A stretch of 41,492 nt of DNA from an uncultured Ruminococcus sp. (GTDB taxonomy: Bacteria; Bacillota; Clostridia; Lachnospirales; Lachnospiraceae), in assembly GCA_934359255.1 (NCBI GenBank), contig CAKRLG010000021.1:1-41492 (forward strand), in the 5' to 3' direction. This document shows, in pieces, positions 6,616 to 15,125 of this stretch. The position numbers and the translations under genes are program-made. The notes under the pieces are model-generated. The model saw only the letters and a list, made by a program, of their open reading frames with translations. It was not told where the DNA came from and ran no database searches. Positions within the stretch are counted from its first letter, which is position 1. Each line of letters begins with the position of its first letter.

Positions 6616-8346
6616 ATGGAGAACGAAAAGAAAAAACTGTCGGCGTATTACAAACCGTATAAGGGGCTGTTCCTGGCGGATATGGTGTTCGCGATGGTCG
6701 GGGCAGCCATTACCCTTGTGATTCCGCTGATGGTGCGGTATATTACGGGAACTGTTGTGTTGCTTCCCATTGAGGAAGCATCCTCGACCATTATCCGGCT
6801 GGGGATTTTTATGGTGCTGCTGGTGATCGTAGAAGGATACTGTAACTATTTTATCGGGTATTATGGTCATGTGATGGGTGCGAAGATCGAACACGATATG
6901 CGAAATGAGATCTTCGGACATTACCAGAAGCTGTCCTTTGCATTTTTCGATAATCAGAAAGTGGGACATCTGCTCTCAAGAATCACCAGTGACCTGTTTG
7001 ATATCACAGAACTGTTGCATCATGGACCGGAAGATGTGGTCATCTCCACGATCAAGCTTGTGGGAGCATTTATTATCCTGTTGATGATCAATGCAAAACT
7101 GGCGTTAGTTGCGATCGGTTTTGTGGTGATCATGTTGCTGTATGCGGTAGGGATGAATAACCGGATGCGTGGAGCATTCCGGGAGAACCGTGCCAGAATC
7201 GCAGATATTAACAGCCAGATTGAGGACAGTCTTTCCGGTATCCGTGTAGTTAAATCTTTCAGCAATGAAGAAACCGAGATGGACAAGTTCGAGGAAGGAA
7301 ACAGCCGGTTTGTGGCATCGAAGAAAAAGACATATCGGTTTATGGGCTCTTACAATTCCGGGATGGGAGTATTCTCCACATTGATCACGGTTGGATCCCT
7401 GCTGATGGGTGCATGGCTGATGATGAAAGGGGAACTGTCCACAGCGGATCTGGTGACATTTCTTCTATATATTAATAACTTCACCGAACCGGTGAAAAAG
7501 CTGGTAAACTTCACGGAACAGTTCCAGAACGGTTACAGCGGTTACGAACGTTTTCTGGAGATTATGAGTATCGCACCGGATATCAAAGACAAAGAGGATG
7601 CACAGTCTCTGGATCGGGTGAAGGGAGAGATTCAGTTTGAGGATGTATCGTTCCATTACAGTGAAAATAAAGAAAATGTACTGTCTCATGTGAATCTGGA
7701 TGTGAAGCCGGGAGAATATGTAGCGTTAGTCGGAAGCAGCGGTGCAGGAAAAACAACTCTGTGTTCCCTGATTCCCCGATTCTATGATGTAACCGGAGGG
7801 GCTGTTTTGTTGGATGGCATCGATATCCGAGATGTGAAACTAAAAGATCTGCGAAAACAGATCGGTATCGTGCAGCAGGATGTCTATCTGTTTGCCGGAA
7901 CGATCCTGGAAAATATCCGTTACGGAAAACCGGAAGCTACCGATGAAGAAGTGGTCAATGCAGCCATGGCGGCAAATGCCCATGAATTCATCATGAGCTT
8001 GCCGGAGGGGTATCATACGGATATCGGACAGCGAGGTGTAAAGCTTTCCGGTGGTCAGAAGCAACGACTTTCCATCGCCCGGGTATTCTTAAAGAACCCA
8101 CCGGTTCTGATTTTTGATGAAGCGACTTCGGCACTGGATAACGAGAGTGAAAAGATTGTGCAGCATTCTCTGGAAATGCTTGCCAAAGACAGAACCACGT
8201 TTGTGATCGCCCATCGGTTATCGACGATTCGAAACGCACAGAGAATCCTGGTATTGACAGAAGACGGTATTGCAGAAGAGGGAACCCATAAGAGTCTGCT
8301 GGCTCAGGGTGGTATCTATGCCGGATTGTACAATATGCAATTTTGA
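6616..8346 (+). CDS. ABC exporter, fused membrane and ATPase domains (MsbA/multidrug type)
   Basis: A 576-residue half-transporter expected to work as a dimer in the cytoplasmic membrane, pumping out an unknown lipid, drug or peptide. Residues 1 to about 320 form a six-helix type I exporter membrane domain. The nucleotide-binding domain has Walker A GSSGAGKT (373-380), signature LSGGQ (477-481), Walker B VLIFDE (497-502) and the switch histidine in IAHRLS (His533). I start at the ATG at 6616 because GGGAGG lies 6 to 11 bases before it; the ATG at 6601 would overlap that site. No second half-transporter is adjacent, so a homodimer is likely. It has its own promoter and is followed by two terminators. 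Confidence 0.9.
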   Translation: MENEKKKLSAYYKPYKGLFLADMVFAMVGAAITLVIPLMVRYITGTVVLLPIEEASSTIIRLGIFMVLLVIVEGYCNYFIGYYGHVMGAKIEHDMRNEIFGHYQKLSFAFFDNQKVGHLLSRITSDLFDITELLHHGPEDVVISTIKLVGAFIILLMINAKLALVAIGFVVIMLLYAVGMNNRMRGAFRENRARIADINSQIEDSLSGIRVVKSFSNEETEMDKFEEGNSRFVASKKKTYRFMGSYNSGMGVFSTLITVGSLLMGAWLMMKGELSTADLVTFLLYINNFTEPVKKLVNFTEQFQNGYSGYERFLEIMSIAPDIKDKEDAQSLDRVKGEIQFEDVSFHYSENKENVLSHVNLDVKPGEYVALVGSSGAGKTTLCSLIPRFYDVTGGAVLLDGIDIRDVKLKDLRKQIGIVQQDVYLFAGTILENIRYGKPEATDEEVVNAAMAANAHEFIMSLPEGYHTDIGQRGVKLSGGQKQRLSIARVFLKNPPVLIFDEATSALDNESEKIVQHSLEMLAKDRTTFVIAHRLSTIRNAQRILVLTEDGIAEEGTHKSLLAQGGIYAGLYNMQF

Positions 8347-8355
8347 TATCATATT

Positions 8356-8388
8356 ATGACCGGTATGCGAAGAGCTGCCGGTCATTTT
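8356..8388 (+). terminator. Terminator after the ABC exporter gene
   Basis: ATGACCGG and CCGGTCAT form a perfect 8-bp stem, followed by the short T-run TTTCT. It is weaker than the next hairpin. Confidence 0.55.
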
Positions 8389-8407
8389 CTGTTGCCAAGC
8401 ATACGAC

Positions 8408-8431
8408 AAAAAGGTCCGGTGGACCTTTTTT
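8408..8431 (+). terminator. Second terminator before hisC
   Basis: AAAAAGGTCC, ggt, GGACCTTTTTT: a compact stem with a long T-run between the ABC exporter and hisC. Confidence 0.75.
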
Positions 8432-8446
8432 AGTGTATATCTTCCG

Positions 8447-8475
8447 TTGACTAAAGTGTTGAATATATTTATAAT
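8447..8475 (+). promoter_or_regulatory. Promoter for hisC
   Basis: TTGACT (8447-8452), 17 bp, TATAAT (8470-8475). The leader to the start codon at 8556 is about 75 nt and contains no obvious terminator. Confidence 0.72.
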
Positions 8476-8555
8476 ACACAGTAGTGCGTAAAAATGTGTA
8501 GAGGACGCGAAGCAGGCAGTCCAACACAGATGCAGGAAAGAATGAGGAGATACCG

Positions 8556-9611
8556 ATGAAAACATGGGAAAAGAATGTCCGGAAAGTAGTTCCCTACGTA
8601 CCGGGCGAACAGCCAAAAGTACAAAATCTGATCAAACTGAACACCAATGAGAACCCATATCCGCCGTCACCGAAGGTGGCAGAGGCACTGAAAGGGATCG
8701 ATGTGGACTGTATGCGGCTGTATCCGGATCCGGCAGCTTCCGTGCTGGTGAAAGGCATCGCTGATTTTTATCAGCTGCAGGAAGACCAGGTGTTTGTGGG
8801 CGTAGGTTCTGACGATGTGCTGGCAATGATTTTTATGACATTTTTTAATTCCAAAAAGCCAATTTTGTTCCCGGATATCACCTATTCTTTTTATGATGTG
8901 TGGGCAGATATGCTCCGGATCCCCTATGAGACGGTTCCGCTGACCGATGATTTTACGATCCGGAAAGAAGACTATTTCCGGGAAAACGGAGGAATTATTT
9001 TCCCGAATCCAAACGCACCGACCGGTGTGGAACTTGGCATGCAGGATGTGGAAGCAATCATCAAAGCCAACCCGGATGTGATCGTAGTTGTGGATGAAGC
9101 TTATGTGGACTTTGGTGCGGCATCTGCTCTGCCTTTGATCGAAAAGTACGATAACCTTCTGGTGGTTCAGACCTTTTCCAAATCCAGGGGAATGGCAGGT
9201 ATGCGTATCGGCTATGCCATGGGTAATCCGGTACTGATCAAATACTTGAACGATGTGAAATATTCTTTCAATTCCTATACCATGGATCAGACCACTCTGG
9301 CGCTCGGGGCAGCTGCGATCGCTGACAGAGCATATTTTGAGGAAACAGTGCATAAAGTGGTGGAGACCAGAGAATGGACCAAGAAGGAACTGGCAAAACT
9401 TGGATTTGTCTTCGGAGATTCCAAAGCGAACTTTATCTTTGCCTCTCATCCGGAGATTCCGGCAGCAGATCTGTTTGCAGCGCTTCGGGAAGCCAATATC
9501 ATCGTTCGTTACTTTAACAAACCGAGAATTGCCAATTATCTGCGTATCACCATTGGAACACAGGAAGATATGGAAAAACTGATTGAATTTTTAAAAAAAT
9601 ATAAAAAATAG
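8556..9611 (+). CDS. hisC: Histidinol-phosphate aminotransferase
   Basis: A 351-residue cytoplasmic PLP-dependent aminotransferase of fold type I that interconverts imidazole-acetol phosphate and histidinol phosphate in histidine synthesis. The PLP contacts NPNAPTG (151-157), VVDEAY (Asp180) and the Schiff-base lysine in TFSKSRGMAG (Lys209) are all present. The N-terminal LNTNENPYPPSP (28-39) is typical of HisC. Length matches the family. GAGGAG precedes the ATG. No other his gene is nearby; instead a small membrane protein gene follows 9 bp downstream. Such stand-alone HisC paralogues can also act on aromatic amino acids, so the substrate assignment is good but not certain. Confidence 0.85.
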   Translation: MKTWEKNVRKVVPYVPGEQPKVQNLIKLNTNENPYPPSPKVAEALKGIDVDCMRLYPDPAASVLVKGIADFYQLQEDQVFVGVGSDDVLAMIFMTFFNSKKPILFPDITYSFYDVWADMLRIPYETVPLTDDFTIRKEDYFRENGGIIFPNPNAPTGVELGMQDVEAIIKANPDVIVVVDEAYVDFGAASALPLIEKYDNLLVVQTFSKSRGMAGMRIGYAMGNPVLIKYLNDVKYSFNSYTMDQTTLALGAAAIADRAYFEETVHKVVETREWTKKELAKLGFVFGDSKANFIFASHPEIPAADLFAALREANIIVRYFNKPRIANYLRITIGTQEDMEKLIEFLKKYKK

Positions 9612-9620
9612 GAGAAATAT

Positions 9621-10121
9621 ATGGAATCACTTGTTACATGGTTTGCCACAACTTTAGGACCTTATATATCGGAGAAAGCAGTCGTTTTTCTGATTTCGAT
9701 GATGCCGCTTCTGGAACTGCGAGGGGGACTGCTTGCCAGTTCACTTCTGAAAGTATCCGCTGTGCAGGCGATCCCGATCTGCATTATCGGAAATATTTTA
9801 CCCATTCCGTTTATCCTGCTGTTTATCAAGAAGATCTTCCAGTGGATGAAAAAAATAAAATGCTTCCGAGGACTGATTGAAAAACTGGAAAACCGGGCGA
9901 TGGGAAGAAGTGAAAAGATCCAGCAATATGAATTCTGGGGGCTGGTGTTATTTGTGGGAATACCTCTTCCGGGAACCGGCGCATGGACGGGTGCTCTGAT
10001 TGCGTCCCTGCTCGGCATCGATATTAAAAAATCCTCACTGGCTATTCTTTGTGGAATTGCCATGGCAACGGTGATCATGTACGTTGTATCCTATGTACTG
10101 GTGGGAAATATCGTGAGTTAA
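9621..10121 (+). CDS. Small multi-drug export family membrane protein (COG2426)
   Basis: A 166-residue integral membrane protein with the features of the small multi-drug export protein family. It has an early MMPLLELRGGL motif (27-37), followed by GNILPIPFILLFI. A cytoplasmic basic stretch (about 69-100) comes next, then GIPLPGTGAWTGALIASLLG, the most conserved block of the family. Four or so helices are expected. The family name is historical and the transported substrate is unproven. It starts 9 bp after hisC with GGAGA as ribosome binding site, so the two are co-transcribed; a strong terminator follows. Confidence 0.82.
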   Translation: MESLVTWFATTLGPYISEKAVVFLISMMPLLELRGGLLASSLLKVSAVQAIPICIIGNILPIPFILLFIKKIFQWMKKIKCFRGLIEKLENRAMGRSEKIQQYEFWGLVLFVGIPLPGTGAWTGALIASLLGIDIKKSSLAILCGIAMATVIMYVVSYVLVGNIVS

Positions 10122-10138
10122 ATAAAAAAATGGATAAC

Positions 10139-10176
10139 AGGCTGTCACGGATGAATGTCCGGAGACAGCTTTTTTC
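10139..10176 (+). terminator. Terminator after the hisC unit
   Basis: GCTGTC with CGGA pairs to TCCG with GACAGC across a small internal loop, followed by TTTTTT. Confidence 0.85.
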
Positions 10177-10339
10177 AATTTCTGCGGACAACGAATGATA
10201 TGCTGTGCTTATAGGAACTCCTGATGACTGCTGGAATCATCAAGATAACTTCACCGGATCAAGGAATGGTTTACGAGAATAACAGAGTCATACAACGCCT
10301 CCTGTGTCCATATAGTAAAGAGAGAATGCCGGGAAATGG
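10177..10339. other. Intergenic region before the NodB-like gene
   Basis: A 163-bp gap. It contains one clear small hairpin (TGATGA/TCATCA, around 10222-10246). I could not identify a convincing promoter or a known RNA in it. Confidence 0.4.
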
Positions 10340-11131
10340 GTGAAAAACATGAAAAAGGGAATGTGGGGTGTTGGGGTTCTTGCACTTGTGCTGATCACCG
10401 GACTGTCCGTTTTTTACTGGGCACAAGTGGGGAAAAAGGTTGTCACGGCAAGTACCAGTGTGAACGGACAGGAGCGGCCGATCTGTTCTGTAGAAACAGG
10501 GAAAAAGCAGATAGCTTATACCTTTGAACTGCGTGGAACGCAAACAGGGAAGGGGCAGGTAGAACAGATGCTACAGATTCTGCAGCAGCAGGAAATTCCG
10601 GCCACATTTTTTGCTACTCCGTCTTGGATCGAGAACCACAGAAGTCTGGCAATACAGATCTGTCAGCAGGGCCATGAGATACAGGGATTGGGTGAACAGG
10701 CGGTATGCGTGGAACAGATGACGGCGAAAGCGTGCAGGAAGGAACTTCGGAAGGTCAGGGAGACGATTGGAACAGTTACAGAGGAGCCATGTGTATTTTT
10801 CCGTATTCCCGGCGGGGAATATAATAATGAAGTACTCCGGACGATATATGCCTGCGGAAGCTATCCTGTGGCATGGAGTGTCGACAGTATGGACTGGAAA
10901 GATTATGAAGCCGGTGAACTTGTCAGGCAGCTGCTGCAGTCCTGTAGGATCCGGGATGGTGAGATTCTCCGCTTCCATGGGGAAGGAGAAAATACCGGAG
11001 AAATGGTGAAGCTGCTGCATCCCCGGCTGAAAGAGGAGGGATATAAGGCGGTAACGGTGTCACAGATGGTTTACAAAGATTGCTATCGGATGACAACAGA
11101 TGGAAGACAGATTCCGGAAAAGTCAAAATAA
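10340..11131 (+). CDS. Membrane-anchored NodB-like protein, polysaccharide deacetylase fold without metal ligands
   Basis: A protein of up to 263 residues with an N-terminal membrane anchor (about residues 8-28) and an outward-facing NodB-homology domain. The order of motifs is that of polysaccharide deacetylases, but key residues differ. The first motif reads AYTFELRG where active enzymes have TFDDG. The second reads GHEIQGLG where they have the metal-binding HxxxH. The third reads FFRIPGGEYN, close to the usual FRPPYG. So the catalytic Asp pair and one metal histidine are absent, and I infer an inactive or repurposed domain, possibly a glycan-binding or sporulation-type protein. Possible starts are the GTG at 10340 and the ATG at 10349, and neither has a strong ribosome binding site. 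Confidence 0.72.
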   Translation: MKNMKKGMWGVGVLALVLITGLSVFYWAQVGKKVVTASTSVNGQERPICSVETGKKQIAYTFELRGTQTGKGQVEQMLQILQQQEIPATFFATPSWIENHRSLAIQICQQGHEIQGLGEQAVCVEQMTAKACRKELRKVRETIGTVTEEPCVFFRIPGGEYNNEVLRTIYACGSYPVAWSVDSMDWKDYEAGELVRQLLQSCRIRDGEILRFHGEGENTGEMVKLLHPRLKEEGYKAVTVSQMVYKDCYRMTTDGRQIPEKSK

Positions 11132-11178
11132 AGCAATTTTCAGTTAAAATAAAGCATTTTTTTTCATGGAATATCCTG

Positions 11179-11184
11179 TATACT
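11179..11184 (+). promoter_or_regulatory. Probable -10 element for the GH31 gene
   Basis: TATACT, preceded by a T-rich stretch in place of a clear -35 hexamer. Further downstream (about 11219-11237) GGGAACGTTATC resembles half of a catabolite-responsive or LacI-type operator, but the match is poor. Confidence 0.4.
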
Positions 11185-11270
11185 AAAGAAAAAGAGAGGT
11201 AACGAAACAGCAGCAAAGATGCGGGAACGTTATCGGGATAGCACTAAAGATTTATGGAGGTAAGAAAACT

Positions 11271-13277
11271 ATGATTCGCAGATACGTGTATGGAAACGTG
11301 ATTGAAACAGAAGCCGTGTTAAACAAACCGGAACAGGAAAACAGCGCACTGCCTTATTTTACTGTGGATGAGCAGGCGATGACTCTGTCTTATACCATGG
11401 AAGACAAAGATCAGATTTATGGACTGGGAGAAAATGTTCGTGGAATCAACAAAAGGGGCTGGTACTATGAGAGCAAATGCAGTGATGAACCGGATCACAA
11501 AGAAGACCGTCATTCCCTGTATGGTGCACACAACTTCCTGGTAGTAGACGGCAAAGAAACCTTTGGTATTTTTGTGGATTATCCGGGAATTATTCGTTTT
11601 GATGTGGGATATACCTGTTCAGAAGAGCTGGTGATCACAGCATCTGACTGGAATCTGGATGTCTATATTATTACAGGTGAGGATATCAAAGATATCGTAA
11701 AACAGTTCCGTCATCTGGTTGGCCGCAGCTACATTGCTCCAAAATGGGCATTTGGTTATGGTCAGAGTCGCTGGAGTTACATGAGTGCGGACGAAGTTCG
11801 TGAGGTCGTAAAAAAACACAGAGAACTGAACATTCCGCTGGATAGTGTGTATCTGGATATCGACTATATGGAAAGATACAAAGACTTTACCCTGAATAAC
11901 GAGGCCTTCCCGGATTTTGCGGCATTTAACGAAGAAATGAAAAAAGAACATATCCATCTGGTTCCGATCATCGATGCCGGTGTAAAACAGGAAGAAGGAT
12001 ATGATGTGTACGAAGAAGGTCTGGAAAAAGGATACTTCTGTAAGAAAGAGGATGGTTCTCCGTTTGTTGCAGCTGTATGGCCCGGAAAAGCACTGTTCCC
12101 GGATATGCTGAATAAAGAAGCGAGAGAATGGTTTGGAAATAAATATCAGTTTCTGTTGGACCAGGGCGTGGAAGGATTCTGGAACGATATGAATGAGCCG
12201 GCAATCTTCTATACCGAAGACCGTCTGAAAGACGTTCTGGAAGAACTGGATCGATTCAAAGGGCAGAATCTGGATATGGACAAATATTACGAGTTCAACG
12301 GCCTGGTACACAGCCTGTCTAATAATACCGAAGACTACAAAGTGTTTTATCATAATATGAACGGGGAAAAGATCCGCCACGACAGAGTACATAACCTGTT
12401 TGGATATAATATGACCCGTGCGGCAGGAGAAGCTTTTGAGCGTCTGGAACCAGACAAACGTATCCTGATGTTCTCCCGTTCTTCCTATATCGGAATGCAC
12501 CGTTACGGAGGAATCTGGCAGGGAGATAACAAGTCCTGGTGGTCACACATTCTGCTGAATCTGAAAATGATGCCGTCCCTGAATATGTGCGGTTTCCTGT
12601 ATACAGGAGCTGACCTTGGTGGATTCGGTGTAGATACTACAGAAGATCTGGTACTGAGATGGCTGGAACTGGGAATCTTCACTCCATTGATGAGAAACCA
12701 TTCCGCTATGGGAACCCGTGTACAGGAAGCATATCGTTTTGAAAAAATCGATGGATTCCGTCATATCATCGGCATGCGTTATAAATTACTGCCATATCTG
12801 TACAGCGAATACATGAAAGCCGTTCTGAGAGACGAGATGATGTTCCGTCCGCTGGCTTTCGATTATCCGGAAGACAGACGTGCGGTCAAAGTAGAAGATC
12901 AGATGTTACTGGGTGATGGCATGATGATTGCACCGGTATATGAGCAGAACGCCGAAGGCCGTTACGTTTATCTGCCGGAGCGTATGAAACTGGTTCGGTT
13001 TAAAGAAGATGGAACAAAAGAAGAAGAGATCTTGGAGAAGGGGGATCATTATGTGGAGGTAGCCCTGACTGATGTGATCTTCTTCATCCGTCCGGATCAC
13101 CTGATTCCGATGGCAACAGGTGGACAGTGTGTGGACGAAGTAGACTTTGATCATCCGGAGTGCATCGGTTTTGTAGAAAATGTTGCTGAGTACGAGTACT
13201 ACAACGATAACGGATATGAGAAAGATTACGAGAATCCGGCGCACATCACCCTTCTTCGTATGGAAGCAGAAAAATAA
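11271..13277 (+). CDS. GH31 alpha-glucosidase (isomaltase-type)
   Basis: A 668-residue intracellular glycoside hydrolase of family 31 that releases glucose from the non-reducing end of short alpha-glucosides. GFWNDMNEPA holds the nucleophile (Asp306), and GGIWQGDNKSWW holds the acid/base (Asp419). The sequence follows the structurally studied Blautia (Ruminococcus) obeum alpha-glucosidase along its length, including GINKRGWYY, SLYGAHNF and GQSRWSY. The tryptophan in the last motif (Trp168) corresponds, as I recall, to the residue linked to isomaltose preference in that enzyme. No signal peptide is present. GGAGG precedes the ATG. No transporter gene adjoins it, so import must be encoded elsewhere. 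A shared terminator separates it from the convergent permease. Confidence 0.92.
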   Translation: MIRRYVYGNVIETEAVLNKPEQENSALPYFTVDEQAMTLSYTMEDKDQIYGLGENVRGINKRGWYYESKCSDEPDHKEDRHSLYGAHNFLVVDGKETFGIFVDYPGIIRFDVGYTCSEELVITASDWNLDVYIITGEDIKDIVKQFRHLVGRSYIAPKWAFGYGQSRWSYMSADEVREVVKKHRELNIPLDSVYLDIDYMERYKDFTLNNEAFPDFAAFNEEMKKEHIHLVPIIDAGVKQEEGYDVYEEGLEKGYFCKKEDGSPFVAAVWPGKALFPDMLNKEAREWFGNKYQFLLDQGVEGFWNDMNEPAIFYTEDRLKDVLEELDRFKGQNLDMDKYYEFNGLVHSLSNNTEDYKVFYHNMNGEKIRHDRVHNLFGYNMTRAAGEAFERLEPDKRILMFSRSSYIGMHRYGGIWQGDNKSWWSHILLNLKMMPSLNMCGFLYTGADLGGFGVDTTEDLVLRWLELGIFTPLMRNHSAMGTRVQEAYRFEKIDGFRHIIGMRYKLLPYLYSEYMKAVLRDEMMFRPLAFDYPEDRRAVKVEDQMLLGDGMMIAPVYEQNAEGRYVYLPERMKLVRFKEDGTKEEEILEKGDHYVEVALTDVIFFIRPDHLIPMATGGQCVDEVDFDHPECIGFVENVAEYEYYNDNGYEKDYENPAHITLLRMEAEK

Positions 13278-13304
13278 AACAGACATTATTGTGAAAGAAA
13301 AATA

Positions 13305-13347
13305 TGCCCCGGAGGATTCTGATATGGTCCTCCGGGGCACATTTTTT
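13305..13347. terminator. Bidirectional terminator between GH31 and the purine permease
   Basis: TGCCCCGGAGGA (13305-13316) pairs perfectly with TCCTCCGGGGCA (13328-13339), with T-runs on both strands. It serves the convergent genes on either side. Confidence 0.9.
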
Positions 13348-13370
13348 ATGTTGTTTATAACATTTCCGAA

Positions 13371-14732
13371 TTAAATAATAATTGTAATTACACGGATAAT
13401 AAACAGTGCACATACGATATACATAACAGGATGGATCTTTTTCAGCTGACCGGTGCATACTTTAATGATGAACCATGCCAGAACACCGAACATGATACCG
13501 TTTGCGATAGAATACGTAAGAGGCATCATCAGGAATGCCAGATATCCGCCGACAGCATCTGCCAGATCACCGTCAAATTCCATTTTCTTGATGGAAGAAG
13601 CCATAAAGAAACCAACGATTACCAGAGCCGGAGCTGTGGCAAAGCTTGGAATAGCCAGGAAGATCGGCGACAGGAACAGTGCAACCAAAAACAGGATACC
13701 GGTTGTCATAGCAGTCAGACCGGTTTTTCCGCCTTCCGCAACACCGGAACTGGACTCTACGAAACTGGTAACGGTGGAAGTACCCAGCATAGAACCTGCT
13801 ACCGTACCGATCGCATCTGCCATCAGGACACGGCCTACGCGAGGAAGATTACCGTCCTCATCCAGCAGATCTGCTTTTTCGGCAACACCGATAACAGTAC
13901 CGATGGTATCGAACATATCTACAAACAGGAATGAGAATACGATAACAACGAACTCAGATACATGAGAACCGATCCATGCAAAATCAAATTTGCAGAAAGT
14001 TGATGAGATGGACGGCGGGATGAAGGAAGAAGCACTCAGAGACGGAATCAGAGAGGCTGCACCAGCATCCGGATCTACTACATACCAGCCTGTCAACTGA
14101 GCGATGATACCCAGGATCCAGGTAATAAGGATACCCCAGAGAATAGATCCTTTTACATTATAGTGATTCATCACAGCAATCACCAGGATACCAATCAGAC
14201 ACAGAGCAACTTCCGGTCTTCCGAAGTTACCGAGTGCAACCAGTGTGGAGTCATCAGATACGACAACACCGGCACCCTTCAGACCAACAAATGCGATAAA
14301 CAGACCGATACCGGATGTAATACCGTATTTCAGGTTCTCAGGGATTGCGTTGACGATCGTTTCACGCAATTTGAAAAATGAAAGAATAATGAAAATGATA
14401 CCCTCTACCAGTACAGCAGCCAGTGCGATCTTCCAGGGATCATCGATTCCCTGCAGCTGTCCAAGACATACTGTATAAGCAAAGTAAGCATTCAGCCCCA
14501 TACCTGCAGACAGTGCGATCGGATAGTTTGCCCAGAACGCCATAATAAAGGTCGCCAGTGCAGAGGCCAGTGCGGTAGCTGTGAAGACGGCTCCGCTGTC
14601 CATTCCTGAAGCGCTTAACATGTTAGGGTTAACTGCGAGTATATACGCCATGGTAAGAAATGTGGTAATACCGGCCATCACTTCTGTTTTTACCGTGGTG
14701 TTATGCTCTTTCAGTTTAAAGAGTTTTTCCAT
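13371..14732 (-). CDS. NCS2-family purine permease (AzgA/PbuG-like)
   Basis: A 453-residue cytoplasmic membrane protein of the nucleobase-cation symporter 2 superfamily, AzgA-like branch, which imports hypoxanthine, guanine or adenine with protons. Typical blocks are VMAGITTFLTMAYIL (18-32), SAGMGLNAYFAYTVCLGQ (about 75-92), FLFVDMFDTIGTVIGVAEKA and GTSTVTSFVESSSGVAEGG. About 12 to 14 helices are expected. The start at 14732 has GGAGGG 8 bases upstream. The leader is only about 45 nt, too short for a purine riboswitch, which is often found before such genes. It runs convergent to the GH31 gene. The exact base is not decidable here. Confidence 0.9.
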   Translation of the reverse strand: MEKLFKLKEHNTTVKTEVMAGITTFLTMAYILAVNPNMLSASGMDSGAVFTATALASALATFIMAFWANYPIALSAGMGLNAYFAYTVCLGQLQGIDDPWKIALAAVLVEGIIFIILSFFKLRETIVNAIPENLKYGITSGIGLFIAFVGLKGAGVVVSDDSTLVALGNFGRPEVALCLIGILVIAVMNHYNVKGSILWGILITWILGIIAQLTGWYVVDPDAGAASLIPSLSASSFIPPSISSTFCKFDFAWIGSHVSEFVVIVFSFLFVDMFDTIGTVIGVAEKADLLDEDGNLPRVGRVLMADAIGTVAGSMLGTSTVTSFVESSSGVAEGGKTGLTAMTTGILFLVALFLSPIFLAIPSFATAPALVIVGFFMASSIKKMEFDGDLADAVGGYLAFLMMPLTYSIANGIMFGVLAWFIIKVCTGQLKKIHPVMYIVCALFIIRVITIII

Positions 14733-14784
14733 GGTTTGTTTCCCTCCTATGATTAAATGGTAAAATTATAAAAACTCTATTAAG

Positions 14785-14814
14785 ATTGTAATGGATTGCT
14801 TCCCGGTTTGTCAA
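14785..14814 (-). promoter_or_regulatory. Promoter for the purine permease
   Basis: On the minus strand TTGACA (14814-14809) and TACAAT (14790-14785), 18 bp apart. Confidence 0.7.
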
Positions 14815-14821
14815 CGCGGAC

Positions 14822-14850
14822 TTCCCAAAAAGGTAGGAATACGCTATAAT
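14822..14850 (+). promoter_or_regulatory. Probable promoter for dapF, upstream of the inserted repeat
   Basis: TATAAT at 14845-14850, with TTCCCA 17 bp upstream as a weak -35. It overlaps the divergent permease promoter. The 164-bp repeat lies between it and dapF, so the leader would be about 270 nt and carry the repeat. Confidence 0.5.
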
Positions 14851-14912
14851 GAGCATAATTCTAATAGGAATGAGGTAACTGTAAATAAAATAGATATAAC
14901 GGTTCAGTATCT

Positions 14913-15076
14913 TAGAGCGTGTCTGAAAAATCATTTCCGCAATCTGCAAGCCCCACTTTGCGGTATATTTTACCCTCATTCGGTTGCCGTAGCCCGCTAC
15001 GCCGCCCTCATTCGGATAAAATCTCCCACAAACTGGGACTCGCAGCTCACGAAAAGCCTTTTTCAGACACGCTCTA
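14913..15076. repeat. 164-bp MITE-like element with 18-bp terminal inverted repeats
   Basis: TAGAGCGTGTCTGAAAAA at 14913-14930 is the exact reverse complement of 15059-15076. The interior carries a CGTAGC/GCTACG hairpin and two CCTCATTCGG repeats, and no open frame of note. Bits of the same ends occur at 59-77 and 1673-1699. Outside it, GTAACTG (14875-14881) and CAGTTAC (15078-15084) are inverted, like the ends of the 142-bp family, suggesting it landed in an older element. Confidence 0.8.
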
Positions 15077-15125
15077 GCAGTTACAAACAGACAATATAAG
15101 TGGCAGCAGAAAGTGAGGAAATTCT

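Noticed and set aside
11219..11237. Catabolite-responsive element before the GH31 gene
   Set aside because: Only the central AACGTT part fits and the flanks are poor, so I mention it only in the promoter entry.
14733..14784. Purine riboswitch before the nucleobase permease
   Set aside because: The leader is too short and lacks the conserved loops.
14913..15076. A complete insertion sequence
   Set aside because: It is only 164 bp with no transposase, so it can only be a non-autonomous element.
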